Part shown: positions 1 to 11,405 of the stretch, one piece after another
Numbering within the stretch: position 1 is the stretch's first letter
How the letters are laid out: every line of letters begins with the position of its first letter
From: Gautieria morchelliformis
Taxonomy: Eukaryota; Basidiomycota; Agaricomycetes; Gomphales; Gomphaceae
Length of the DNA stretch: 64,000 bases
Direction: 5' to 3'
Assembly: GCA_015179125.1 (NCBI GenBank)
Contig: WHVA01000037.1
Location: 248,001-312,000 of the forward strand
Translations under genes and position numbers: made by a program
Notes under the pieces: model-generated
The model's database searches: none
What the model was told of the DNA's origin: nothing
The model's input: only the letters and a program-made list of their open reading frames with translations

Positions 1-240
1 ATTAGTAATGTGATCACGTGACCTACGGGCCAAATAGTTACCGAGCACCAACACCCACATGTACACCTTATGTACCAAGACTAAAACATTACATCACGTG
101 CGAGTCACAGTATACGTCCACAACACGTCCACAACCACCTCGAGCTTGCTGCGTGCCGCAGCAACCCCAACGCGTCCCTACGTGCCCCAGAGCGTGTGAA
201 CTTGGGTAAGTCAATGCCACGACTTCCCACCTTCAAGACA

Positions 241-248
241 TATATAAG
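241..248 (+). promoter_or_regulatory. TATA-like box upstream of the RTC4-like gene
   Basis: TATATAAG lies 29 bp before an ATG at 277 and about 430 bp before the preferred start at 674. If it is used, transcription would begin near 275, and 277-673 would be mostly 5' leader with a 64-bp intron (529-592). This rests on motif and position only. Confidence 0.3.
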
Positions 249-673
249 ACTCGAAGTCTCTCCAGCTCCAGACGCCATGGACCGCAGTAGTTCTATCTTC
301 TCTCCTCCCTCTATCGACCCCGAACCACCACCACCCTTGTTGTACAACATCGACGCCTCTCTCATTCCTAAACCACCACTGCCCCACACCATGCCCCTGT
401 TTGTTGATATGCACAACTCCAGTCCTCTTATCGCTTCTCTCCAGAAACTCCACTGCGATGCAAACTTGCCTGGTTTCACAGTCTCTTACGTCCTGTCCAC
501 TGTGTGGTGCGTGATACTTAATTCCAAGGTAATATCAGTTCTCTTCGCTATCATTCATACCTGTCCAGCTTGCTGACTTAAGCTGTCATCAGCTCAACCG
601 TGTTAACTCCCGTTTACTTTCTCTACCATTCTCTCTGTTGCTCTTTTTTCCCCTCACTTTCTATTCCACTGCT

Positions 674-3600
674 ATGCCTATGCCTATGCCTATGCCAGTT
701 CACCTTCAAAGATGCGCTATATGTGGTAATCCGATGAGAGACTTTGCAGCCTGCAAAGGCTTGAGAACGGTGGCGAATCGCGGAAAGGTTATGCAGCAGG
801 TAAGCAAGTTTATCTGCGTCTCTCCTAGAGGATACTAATCGCTCTGTAGTGCTCCAATCACAACTGCAATTCCACCATCTTTTATACAAATGCTTACCCC
901 ACCTATGACAGCGCCGTTGAAGTGGCTCGATCCTGGAACGAGTACTATGCATCCTTGGCAGCGCAAGCTTTGCCGCAGCCTAACTACATCACCCAGCCAG
1001 TTCCATTGGCAGCGCCACCGGTTGCCGTCCCTTTCGTTCCTCACAGTCCCCCATCTTTTCCGACACCTCCTCTACCACCTCTGCGTCCCCCGCCTCTTCT
1101 GCTACCTCTGCATCCCGCACCTCCCTTACCGCCTGCTCCTCCTTACATACCCCCACTTGCACAGGCGAAAGGTCCATTCACATGTACCGGGTTCTGGTGT
1201 CTGCTGAAGATTGGCAAAGCATCGAGGGGAGCCCAAAACTGTCGCTTTAGACGGTGTTCTGGATGCTGTAACAAAGAGTTTGAACAGGCGGAGAAGCAGA
1301 ATCAATCACGTCTCGAATGTCCCGCTCACAACCAACGGAAATCGACCGCTTCAGGCATACCCCCAGTCCTGTCTGCTCCTAATCTGTCTGCCACAGCCCC
1401 CATGCCTAATATTCCTGTCGCATCTCCACTTTCTGAACCATCACCAGCCGTGGTTGCACCTGCGCACGGCAGCAAACACCTCAAAGCAGACGCGATTGGG
1501 CCGTACTGGAATATCAACGCTCTAAATGCTAACACAGTGGCAGCCGTGAAGATGTCTCAAAAGGCGGAGATACGCTTGCTGAAGTTGGCTCAGCATCGCT
1601 CGGTCATGCCTATTATATGGTACAAGGTTCGATATTTTTATTATATTAATAATTATATACACTTAACAATACCGGATTAGAACAATAAACAACCTATGCG
1701 CTTTCCTGTCGTTGTGGAGTCATATCCAAATTTTGTTCTCTCTTCCGCTACGGCCGTCGTCGATTTCTTGAAACTCTCGCCCTCTGATCACCTCGAGATG
1801 TGGAATAACGTACATAATCAGTGGGAGATGCATCAACTGGGCACTCCACGTCGCGTTACAGAGGATCAATGCCTCCTTTATAGAATTGCCCCCGATATAT
1901 CATCAACTTTGGAAGATGATGAATGTCCAGGATTGGCAGCCGAAATCGCCCTGCAGCCAGTGATGGGCAAACGAAAAGGCACGGGAGAGGCCTATATTTT
2001 GCCTGTTACGCCACCATCGTCTTCCACCGCTAATTTACCTCATGCCATTGCTCCTTTGGACACCACTGTGCCACCTACAGCCATCTCATCTAATCCCTCC
2101 CCCGCACTGCCTATTGCTTCTAGTCCCTTCCCTGCTCTGTCTATCACTTGATTGTTGTCTCCGTCGCTTCGCCCGGTGAAGCGTAAGCGTAGCATCAACC
2201 CTGTGAAGGTAGATACAGAGTGGATGAAAAGGAAGACGAGGATGAAGGCCAAGTGCAAGGGCAGGGGCAAAGAGAACGGCAAAGGGAAGGGCAAGGCCAC
2301 GGTGCGGAAGAGGGTATGGCCAACCCATTTTCATGTTTGTGAAGTCGCAAACGGGATGCAGTTTATCCACAATCGGCGCCATCAGTCTGGGAACACGATC
2401 ACATCACTCTTCGAGTCCTTCTACGGCCAGGAAATCAAACTATCCACATTTAAATTGAACCGCAATCTCTGGAACGATAAACTCCCTGAGGAACTCAAGC
2501 GTCGTTTCATTGCGTATGGGGAAACACGTCGTGGGCTTTGGCCCAAGCTACTATATGCATATCACAATGATGGTAACGAACTCATGGACCATCCCGACCA
2601 AGTTTCTACCTCTTCTGACAACGGCGGCGATACTTCCAGTACCGGGAGTTGTCCAAGCGACAATGAGCGTGGTATTTCCAAGGCGTTGGATAAACGCACA
2701 TCCCCTGATCTTCCAGAAGCTTCTGACCTTTTGAAGTCATCCTCCCTCTCAAAGGCCTCCTCTCACTCTGATGCCGCTGCTAGTCAAGATGGCCTTTGCT
2801 GCTTTTGTTTTTTGCCGCTCCCTCCTGTTTTATCACCTACCCTCCAATCCAAACTTGCTGAACTCCTTCTTCCTGCCAACAGTCTCCCAGATCCAACAGA
2901 AGACTTCCCTGGGGGACGGCGCCATTGTGCTGGCAGGGGCTGTACCTTGCATTTGGAGTACTGTGGTGGCCACTTCAGGCAGAGCGAGGTATCTGCAAAA
3001 GCGATAGGTCAAAACTGGCCAAAACCGGCAGACATCAATTATTCTACACTCCCTTGTCGTATAGAATCCCTCCATTACGAGCTTGCCAAAGTCGTTATCA
3101 ACCCTTCACTCAACATTCTCTTTGGCCGTGTCACAGAAGATTTCCACAATGAAGGTGTGCAGAGGTTCCGGAGCATCGAGGGAATACGCAGACGTATGGC
3201 GAGTGAGCATGCTGGATAGTAAGTTCTCACTTCTACATTTCATTTGCTCATACTAAATGTTTATGTTAGCTATGGTGATCAAGGTGTCATTATCATCAAT
3301 AGGTGTCTGCTCTCCGTCTGCTCTCCCTATTTCCAGAGAAGTATCCGGTAGTGGCTGCAGCAGACGAGCTGCGACAGCCATTTCCAGCATCCTCTGCAGC
3401 CATTCACATCTATCCCTCGTATACGAACCTCTCACGTATACGAACCTCTCACGTATAAGGAATTCCTCTCACCCGTCTTGATCCCATTCACAGCGATCCT
3501 TCTTATCCAGTCCGACACTGACTGCTCTCTTGACGTGGCTATTGAGACCTGGGAAGCGAGTGGAGAGTGGGGTGCTCTTCACTCGCCAGATGATGTCAAT

Positions 3601-3747
3601 GATGAATTTGGTTCTGATGAGCTCGTTATCAAGTCCGAATACTCTGAAAGCCGGATCGACTTCCATCTCCCCCTGCCTGCCGCAATCCCCTCGGAGCCTG
3701 GTATTGATGCTGAAGGGAATTCTGTTGAGGTTTTCATTGTTGACTAG
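674..3747 (+). pseudogene. RTC4-like domain protein with N-terminal zinc-binding cysteines, probably decaying
   Basis: Intron-containing gene. The preferred start at 674 follows a CT-rich leader and opens with an MP repeat; an ATG at 277 stays in frame through a 64-bp intron (529-592). Introns visible: 800-849 (branch site ACTAAT), 1627-1680 and 3219-3269 (branch TACTAAA). The protein starts with CxxC-type cysteines, then a Pro-rich linker, a second Cys cluster (about 1190-1320), a basic stretch and an RTC4-like C-terminal region from about 2795: a CCFC pair, a C..H segment, the GYYGDQG motif created across intron 3219-3269, and a VLIP...LLIQSD helix near 3500. RTC4-like domains are common in Agaricomycete hypotheticals; their function there is unknown. 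Oddities: in-frame TGA at 2149 and TAG at 3349, and a 17-bp tandem duplication (about 3423-3456) that shifts frame. A weak alternative intron (3316-3360) could skip the TAG. The domain call is fairly sure; whether the gene is intact is doubtful. Confidence 0.62.
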
Positions 3748-4058
3748 GTAAATATATGTCCTGGTCCTTCCGTTCTATCCAATTAGCTACCATGCATGTC
3801 TGTCACTCTTCTTGCTCCCCTCACGCTCTTGTTCTCACTACCAGTCGTGTTGTTTTGCTCTCCCATATGCTGTTACCTGTTGACTCGATACTTGCTATGT
3901 TTGTCAATACAATATGTCATGTTTGCTATGCAAAGATGCAGAGAATGCACTTAAGTAAAAATATAATGAGATTTTTTTTTTTCTAATCCTATTTTTTTTT
4001 CGGATTCTAATTGATTGTAAAGCAAGTTTATTCTGACTATTGGTTCTATGGACTGTAA
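3748..4058. other. Intergenic spacer between convergent genes
   Basis: AT-rich stretch with poly-T runs near 3967-4000, between the 3' ends of the RTC4-like gene (+) and the CxC5/CxC6 gene (-). It presumably holds both 3' UTRs. No further gene is seen. Confidence 0.6.
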
Positions 4059-6306
4059 CTAAGTTTCTTTGAGTGGCCCTAACATCTCGTCGCGGGGAAT
4101 CGAGTACGGGGCATGTCCGGCCATCTCAAGTTCCTGAATCAAAGTGCAGTTGCGCCGCATGATCATCTCGTCAAGGAAAAAATTATATCTGAATAAATAG
4201 ATAGTTCAGTGAAAAGTTAAGACTAAGGCTAGTAGAACTCACCGGTCCTGGCGCATGAGGCGCGTGATAGCATGATAACCACCAATCCATAAATTTACCT
4301 GTTCCGCTGTTGATGAGTTGAACGTCCACCCTCCCTCATCATTGATCAGTTCCTGCCAGATGACAGCATTGCAGTTGCGACCACAGAAAGTGTCGTTGTC
4401 TGCGTGCTTTGTCTTCTGATGGAAGACATCGACAGGCAATGCCACGTCGTCGAAATACGTATCGCCCTCCTTCGCCAACATGGCTGCGACATGGCAGTTG
4501 TTGTCATACCATATTACAGCTGGTAAGGATTTTTTTGTAGGGAACAGCAGCTTCTAAAAGTTCTAATAACAACTTAGAACAAACAGAAGGCAAGATAAAG
4601 GAAGAGACTTACCCGCACGCTGTTAGGTCCTTCGGTGCTGTAAAAAGTAGCGCGTCCCAGTATAACTCCACACGATGCTACGCACAACTGCTCGTTGTGC
4701 GTGCGTCGCCGTCCAAACCTTGCGAAGGCCTTGCGGGTGCCTCCTGCGGGCTTTTCTGGGCAGTCCACTGTCTCTTCTATCACCTCTCCAGTCTTGTCAA
4801 CCACCTCCTCCGATTCAATGTCGTCATCAGCCAAGTCAACTTGGCCTGTCTGCGTGGGTATGGAATGCCTCGCAAGTCGTCGCTTGAGAATGAACATGGC
4901 TTTACCTTGCTCCAAGAACCGATCTTCGGTTGCATGATGCTTGGGAAGTTGGCATGTTCGAAAGGATTCTTTGGTGCATGCATGGCAGGAGACTACAGCA
5001 CACTCACCTTCGATATGAGTGTGCGTGAGACAGTATCGTGCTTGGTTACTTTCTAGTGGGATCTTGCAGTCATGGACGCCACAACATGGGTGTCCGAGAC
5101 TGATGCCATCGGAGACGACAGATCGGTACGCTCCCACAAAGTTTCCTTCGTCATCCTTGATGTGCTTTGTACAGAGGTTGCATGCGTGATTCCAGGCCGG
5201 TTGACCCATCCCTGCCATAGCGATGTTACGCGCCGTAATGGCAATATGCCATCGAGCAGCTTGGGTCGGCGCCTTATGGGGAACCTGTAAGATCGACTCA
5301 CGGTAATGGTGCCATTCAAGAAGGGAGTAAATGATGAAGGCATCCCCTACAAGCTCATAATCGAGCTGTAGGCTCACGGGCCAATCCTGTGGTAGCGCCG
5401 TGGACCATGGAAGCCGCAGGATTTCCTCATTGTATCTGCGAGCGCAGTTGAGTGTGGAGTTCCTGACCACAGTGATGGGTGAGCAAGAAAAACATATCAC
5501 TTAGAATGAAACTTACCAGCCCATGTGCATTTGTGTGGCAAATCGTTCACAAAGGTCAGTCTCCAGAAAGAAATGCGGCCTGACTTGGATGGCATTGGGG
5601 AAAGATCTAATATCCGGTGCATAATACACATGGACATTATCCTTGACGTATGAATGGTAGTGGTAGCGAGTACAGCAGCCTAGGGTAGATGAATTAGCAG
5701 GAAGATCGATAGGAGGTCGACAGACACTTACCACGGCAGTATGTCGACGATGTGGTGATGGGAATAGGACCGTATGAGCGAGTGAACAACGTGGCTCTAT
5801 ACGTCCTAATCTCGCGAAGTTCGGGTCCTTCGCCTGATTTCCATCGCTGCGGGTTGTTTGGACACTCCGGCTGGATGCAGATGCGGACTGGAGGCAGAAA
5901 GTCATACATGCCTAGAATAGATGCACTTCATGAGTAAAAAAATTATAAGATGCTCAGAGGATGCAGATTACTCACGAACACACACTTGGGCTCCATGCTG
6001 AAGAAATAACGGGAGAAGAACACGCGGATCGATGATTAGCTGGTGAGCATCGTCCCATGCACTGTGGCGCAATGCAGTCCAGCAGAGACGTGCTATTCCA
6101 TCTTCCACATCAAGAGCCAGTTGCAGGAACTCGTGAATGGGAAGGGGCAATCCATCGGGGGCCGTTGTAGCAGTTGACAGCTGAGTGAATTGTATCTTGG
6201 GCTTAAAGTGTCACAGAAGTGTGATATAAAGTATTATTTTGTCATGGGGAACGTCTAACAGCTCTGGGAATACACGACACGCGTTGTAGATGTGTGCTAG
6301 AGACAT
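4059..6306 (-). pseudogene. CxC5/CxC6-like cysteine cluster protein associated with KDZ transposases, one in-frame stop
   Basis: Six exons on the minus strand: 6306-5976, 5911-5732, 5679-5517, 5462-4613, 4553-4243 and 4188-4059, with introns of 52-64 bp, all GT..AG. They sum to 1965 bp (654 codons plus stop), a multiple of three, which supports the model. The N-terminal half matches CxC5 (C..C, then STYCRGCC, then HFFLET..CERFATQM). The middle matches CxC6 (HPCCGVHDC, CLTHTH, CAVVSCHACT, RTCQLPKH). The C-terminal part has the KDZ-type block YDNNCHV, YFDDVALPVDVFH, FCGRNCN and FFLDEMIMRRN. KDZ proteins are DDE-type DNA transposases of fungi; this type is often a domesticated or orphan relative. 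The only visible defect is an in-frame TGA at 6213-6211 in exon 1, between YITLL and HFKPKIQ, where the family suggests Arg. It is a recently broken gene or a single-base sequence error. Confidence 0.78.
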
Positions 6307-7077
6307 TCGATGATGGACGTTATGTTTAGGAGGGTTACCTAATGTAGACCACAAGGACCCCTAATGGCCATGGTCGTTTTCCCCGTAGCTGGGTATTCCT
6401 CGAAAGGCGATGGACGAGGATCGGGCGGATCTTTATGTAATGTTCTTCCCTGTCACCGGCTCGCTGTTCCGAGGAAAGGAATTGGGATTTTGACGTGATG
6501 CTGATTGAGAAGTAGGCCACTTCACCTTTACCATTTACCGGGAAGTCGTAATCGTCGCAGGTAGACATGTAGCCTCCGTACTCGGGCATCGAACCTTCGT
6601 TGCTAGTCAGCCAGTCCAGGATGGTTTTATTTGTCGCATTGCTTCTTGTCACCCTATTCAGGGAGCGGTTAAAAAAGTACATCAGCAAAACCGAACTAAA
6701 ATGACAAGGTCTTATAAGGCCTTGCCAGCGGTGCCAGGGGTGGCAGGTACGCAAGTCTTGTACACAATCTGCCAATGTTATGTATTGACTTATCTTGAAC
6801 GGTTCCCCTTGCGTATATATGCCAACCTTGCATATATTGTCCAACCTTGGGAATAGTCGCCAAGGCGCCATTGGTGTTGTAGGGCCTGACGAGGGTCTGC
6901 AATAATGACAGATGACTGCCATTATAGCAGATTATCCCCAGCATCGGTCTGCTCATACTAGCCAGTACAGTTGCTTAAATCAGTGTTCACAGAACATTCA
7001 GACCAGTGCACAGAAAGAGCCCAAATGTTTACTGTGATTCATAAAATGCAATAATTACATGTGATGCACACTTTACA
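6307..7077. other. Upstream region of the CxC5/CxC6 gene, no gene recognised
   Basis: A minus-strand open frame (6922-6335) shows no motif I recognise and has the composition of non-coding DNA. GC-rich imperfect inverted segments around 6700-6750 could be remnants of a small transposon. It presumably holds the promoter of the minus-strand gene. Confidence 0.35.
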
Positions 7078-7684
7078 TCGGCATCTGCAACCTTGCTACA
7101 ATGCAGCTCCTGCCCAACTCATCAGCGCAGGGAAATTTTGCAGTGTCGGGCCAGTTGTGGTTCGACTCGCCGAACGTCTTCATTGTGACCGCGCCGTCGG
7201 TGAGCTGAGCCGCGGCGACGTAGGCTGCCTTCGTCTGGGCACCGATGACGTTGATGGGAAATGTGGCTTCTAGTCGCCGGTTTGAACGTGGGCTCGCTCA
7301 CCTCGACGGTGATCGCACTGATGCCGCCCATTCGGAACCCCTCCGACTGCTGCAACTCGCGGATACAGTCAATCTAGGTGCAGAACCCCGCCATGCAGGG
7401 GTAGGGCTTGAGGTAGGGCTTGACTCAATGTTGATCCGCCTGCCACATCGTTCTGAGGTCCCTGGCCACCTCCTCGGACCTCGCAGGTTCTGAGCCGTGA
7501 GAGAAGGTGGAGAGGAAGCCGCCGTACTCCCTGTCGAAGATGGTCTTGATGCAGTGTAGTTGCCGCAAGCCAGGAGGTTGGCCAAGAGGCACGCGAACCC
7601 GTGCTGCATGCGCTTGACAGAGGACTCAAACTGGGCGGACATGAGCCCGCAGGCCTGGGTGCACACCATCCCGAATGCATCTAC
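7078..7684 (-). pseudogene. MmgE/PrpD family protein, C-terminal half (relic)
   Basis: Read on the minus strand from 7684, broken frames spell a MmgE/PrpD (2-methylcitrate dehydratase / cis-aconitate decarboxylase type) C-terminal half: VKRMQHGFA, then REYGGFLSTFSHG, then a VKPY..MAG..IDCIREL segment, GGISAITVEVSEPTFK and NVIGAQTKAAYVAAAQLTDG. These proteins are usually about 450-500 residues and process small tricarboxylic acids. There is an in-frame TGA at 7426-7424, a TAG before IDCIREL and at least two frameshifts, so it is dead. It is clearly GC-richer than its surroundings. It starts abruptly at 7684 within the helix that follows the DQTA segment; that missing N-terminal half lies at 20139-20397 on the opposite strand. 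Confidence 0.72.
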
Positions 7685-8816
7685 ACCTGATGGTGATTGT
7701 GAGGACCAATTAGAATCTTGGGGGCTCACTGTGACTGCACATGAACAGGGTGACTATTGGTTCCGGACCAAATGGAGCAATAAGAGAATCAATGAATGGG
7801 TGCGGGAAATATTTCCTCAGGTGTTCAAATGGCTGGATGCTTGATATGGTGTCCCTGAAGAACCAGAACAACACTGGTGCCTTCTCAAGAGTTCCAGGAA
7901 CCGGCTGAAGAAAGAACGTGCAGCACCTAATGGGTTGGATATGGAACACATTAAGGGCACTGCCGGTAAGCCCTGGTCAGAATACAAGATATACATTGGT
8001 CAGTTTTGCTTTTGTGGATATATAACATTACACTTATGAGTATCCAGCAACTCGAATGCGTATTCCAAAACAGGCCTATGAGATGGCGTGGGATATATCA
8101 AGGATTAATGAATGTTTGACCACCAGTGGTTCTGATTCTGAGTTCGAGTATGCAGACAATGACAAAGGGAAACGTAATATGAAAGGGAAAGGTACCTATT
8201 CTTATAGGTCCTGGTGCATGGCAGCTGATAGTGAGACTGATAGCTTCTGCAATTCCACATGTTCAAAAGCGATCTATCAGTGAGTAGTCCAGTGCAGCCT
8301 GCCTCTCAGACTGATAACATGAAGTGATCAAGACAAAGCAGGGCTTGACAAAGAAGTGAGAAAGAAGAAGAAGGGAAAATACATTGGTATGTACCATATT
8401 TGTCTTCCTTAGCTGTTAGACTGCTCAAAGTCTACAATAAATGAGCTTGCTGATATTTTCAGCGGCTCAGGAAGTGACGAGAAGAGCACTAAAGAATCCT
8501 GGTCACGAGGTATGTAATTACTATTAGTCTATTACTCAAGTGTCTCAGATGTATTAATTATGATGTGGTTTTAAGAGAGCTCAGCCTCACTGATATTGGA
8601 TTGGCCATCAAAGCCTTTGGTGTCTCATCAACATCAACATCCACATCAATGTCAGCATCAATGTCAATCCCAGTGACAGGCACCAGGCCGAGGCCAGGGC
8701 CTGTTACTAGGTCACAAGTCAAAAAAAGCATGGTGGTCGCACGTGGCCCCATGTTGGTCAAGGATTTTGGATACCAGCATCTTTCTAAACCCATGGTCAA
8801 TCCCTGGTTAGAATAG
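7685..8816 (+). pseudogene. Conserved basidiomycete hypothetical protein, C-terminal half (relic)
   Basis: Starts at the same point where the MmgE/PrpD relic ends. The first exon carries WSNKRINEWVREIFPQVF, then an in-frame TGA at 7842-7844, then HWCLLKSSRNRL and KGTAGKPWSEYK. After a short intron (about 7998-8047) comes ATRMRIPKQAYEMAW. This order (WLR..FP.VF, then a WxLL block, then KGxxG, then ATRxRIP) is one I associate with a widespread Agaricomycete protein of unknown function that has a CxC/CxxCGH zinc-binding N-terminus. Smaller possible exons follow (8330-8520), with a last one ending at 8816. The expected N-terminal half lies at 20404-20921 on the minus strand. Exon borders after 8283 are uncertain. 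Confidence 0.5.
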
Positions 8817-11405
8817 TTGTTTGGGTTTGGCACATAGTCTAACATTGACATCATCATACATCGGTCGACTCATTATCATCGTTTTAATTAGGATTACACC
8901 CACAGGGCCACACTCCTTCATCTCTACTTACTTGGTCTACTCACACTTATCGTCATTTTAATTAGGATTACACACACGCTCCTTCATCTATACTAGTAGT
9001 AGAACTCATTTCCTCTTCATATTCCTAGTGCAGGCTTAATCATAGTCGAGGCTATTGAGTCCTCACTTCCTCACAGAGTATTTCATTAAAGCTTGGTCAT
9101 CTTAATTATGATGCAGCATGCATGTAGTAGCATCTGTGAAAGCCTGAAGAAATAACAGTGTTGACATGTGAGCAATGTGAATATTGTGCTCTGGCAACAT
9201 GGTATGGTTCTGTAAAGGTGCTGGTTCTGTAAATGTGCTGGTTCTGTAAATGTGCTGGTTCTGTAAATGCGCTGTTGTGTCAATGTGCAGAAACAAAGCC
9301 ATTTAGAACATAATGCAGTTGAAACAGCTGTGTTAATGCACAAAACATGCTGTTTTATGTACAAAAGATATGAAATGTGTCTGTAAACGCTTAAAAAAAT
9401 AAAAGTGCATTTTCCACATCATAAGTTAGTGCCACAGCCATACTATGACATGTGTGAATAACCTTAGCCAATTCATCACTAGACATTCGAAGCATTGCCT
9501 TGATTGCTTTCTGATTGAAACATTGCTCAACTTTCTGATATAACCACTCCCGAACCTCATCCGGGCTTCTTGATGACCTCATATCAGTTAGTGATGCTGG
9601 GTCTAGTTGAGATTCCAGAATTTGTGTAATTAATGACATCACTACACTCACCATGTCCAGAATGTGCCCAATAGTATTCAACTTGCACATTACTACAGCC
9701 TGGTGACTGCAAAATATAAATCTTCACCTTGCAGTCCCACTTGAAACTGTCATAAAAATACCAGTAAGCCCATCATTGCCATCGCAACACGTTCAACCAC
9801 CGCCTACATGTACCCACGTTACACACACATCTCTACTCACAACACCCACATCTATCCAAGCCCACACATGTCCGCATGACACACACGAAGTCTCCATTGC
9901 CCTGCCGACTCGACCCTGACCCAGCAGTACCCGCGGATCCACCCCAACCCGAGACAAAGCCCGAGCCCGAGGCACATTGATCCACGGAGGAGCTAGGGGC
10001 TGAGCCGCATGTTTACATATGTTCCACATGTCTTTCTTTCCTAACCACAACCCATGTTTCTGATACGTATGACTACCTACATCCCTCCCCATTCTATGGA
10101 CTAATCTCTTAGTTACCGCTGCCTCCGAACCACCGTACCCCTGAGTCCAGACACTAGAGTCGAACCATACATCCCCCCTCCACTCTTTGCACTGCAGCAC
10201 ACCCTGTAGCTAGATAAATAGTTCAGCTTGTACATCCAAATTCCTTAGTCAATCAGAACTTACTTCGAACCATCTTGGTATCTTGCAATGCACAATACTG
10301 CGTAGTTATTGCTGGAGAGGATACGCACATTATGTTTCCTCTATATTTTCGTTTCTGCAACCCCACTCGATTCGACTTCGAGTAGAAGTCTGAATCTAAA
10401 TCACTATTCAACCTACTATCAGTTACTCTTGATCTTTCACAGAAACTTGCGTCTCGCTTTTGTCGTTTCCTTGGCCTCAAGTTTTCTTCCCGTCGATCAC
10501 GGTAATGACCTGCATGATCACATTCATATGTATTCTTCAACACATATTTGCATTTTCCGCTTTGCTGCTGGGTCTAACGGCCTAAATTTATCTCAATGTG
10601 AATAATTATACAGCGGACGTACTGGACACATAAGGCTTTTTGAGTCGCCAGTTTGTCATCCTGCATTGTAAATGAAGCCAGTCCTCCCAGGCATTTAGCA
10701 ATAAATCAAAGCAGTATGGGTTAGCTGGGAATTCTTGAGGTTTCAGTAAACACTGTATGGCCAGTTTGATTGACTTGTTGCTCATTTTCGAAGCAGCGAC
10801 TGTGAGAACAGTTAGAATTGGCCGGAACAAAAGTATATTCGTTGATCTTTGTACACTAGCTAGTTAGCGAAGGCCTGTGGGTGGTGAGGGGTCCGTCGGA
10901 GTCTGAAACGTCGGGGTGGGGATACTGTAGCCACATGACCAATGGCTCAATGATATTTTGCATGACGTGGAAGTTCCACCGGGACAACGGCTCAAGGGTT
11001 CATGTGATGCGTGACACACCCAAAATGGCTCAGACAGACTGAGGCCAAAGATGGGCCGGGAAGCAAGGGGATGTACAAAAGACAACCTAATCAGCTCTAC
11101 AGCAATTTTTTCTGGATGGAGCATCACATAAAAGCCACTGTAAAGCAGCTATTAAGTACACCCTACATATCTTACTGTGACACGTTACAAGCGCCCAAAA
11201 TGGCTCGGCTCGAAGGGCACTGTGACGCGTTATTGAGCCATTGCGGCTACAGTATATGACTCCCCGTGAATGCCCTGCTCACAATAATAAAAGGCCTACG
11301 AGTTAGGGTATGGGCGCTCGTAGTGCCTGTCAAGTCTTCTCCTCCCACGTTCTCATAGCAGTTGCTTCGCACTGCCTCCTTCTGAACTTCCTCTCCTATA
11401 CCACC
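8817..11405. other. Gene-poor stretch inside the inverted segment
   Basis: No gene is supported here. It contains two imperfect direct repeats (about 8871-8933 and 8946-8994, each with TTTTAATTAGGATTACAC), a short 17-bp tandem array (9206-9273), and a 99-residue minus-strand open frame (9690-9391) without a recognisable motif. From about 11310 onward lies the leader of the patatin gene. Confidence 0.4.
9206..9273. repeat. 17-bp tandem repeat, 4 copies
   Basis: The unit GGTTCTGTAAATGTGCT is repeated at 9206, 9223, 9240 and 9257 with one or two substitutions. It is a short minisatellite in non-coding DNA. Confidence 0.85.

Noticed and set aside
9391-9690. 99-codon minus-strand open frame as a gene
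   Set aside because: No motif, splice context or homologue recognised; the length is expected by chance.
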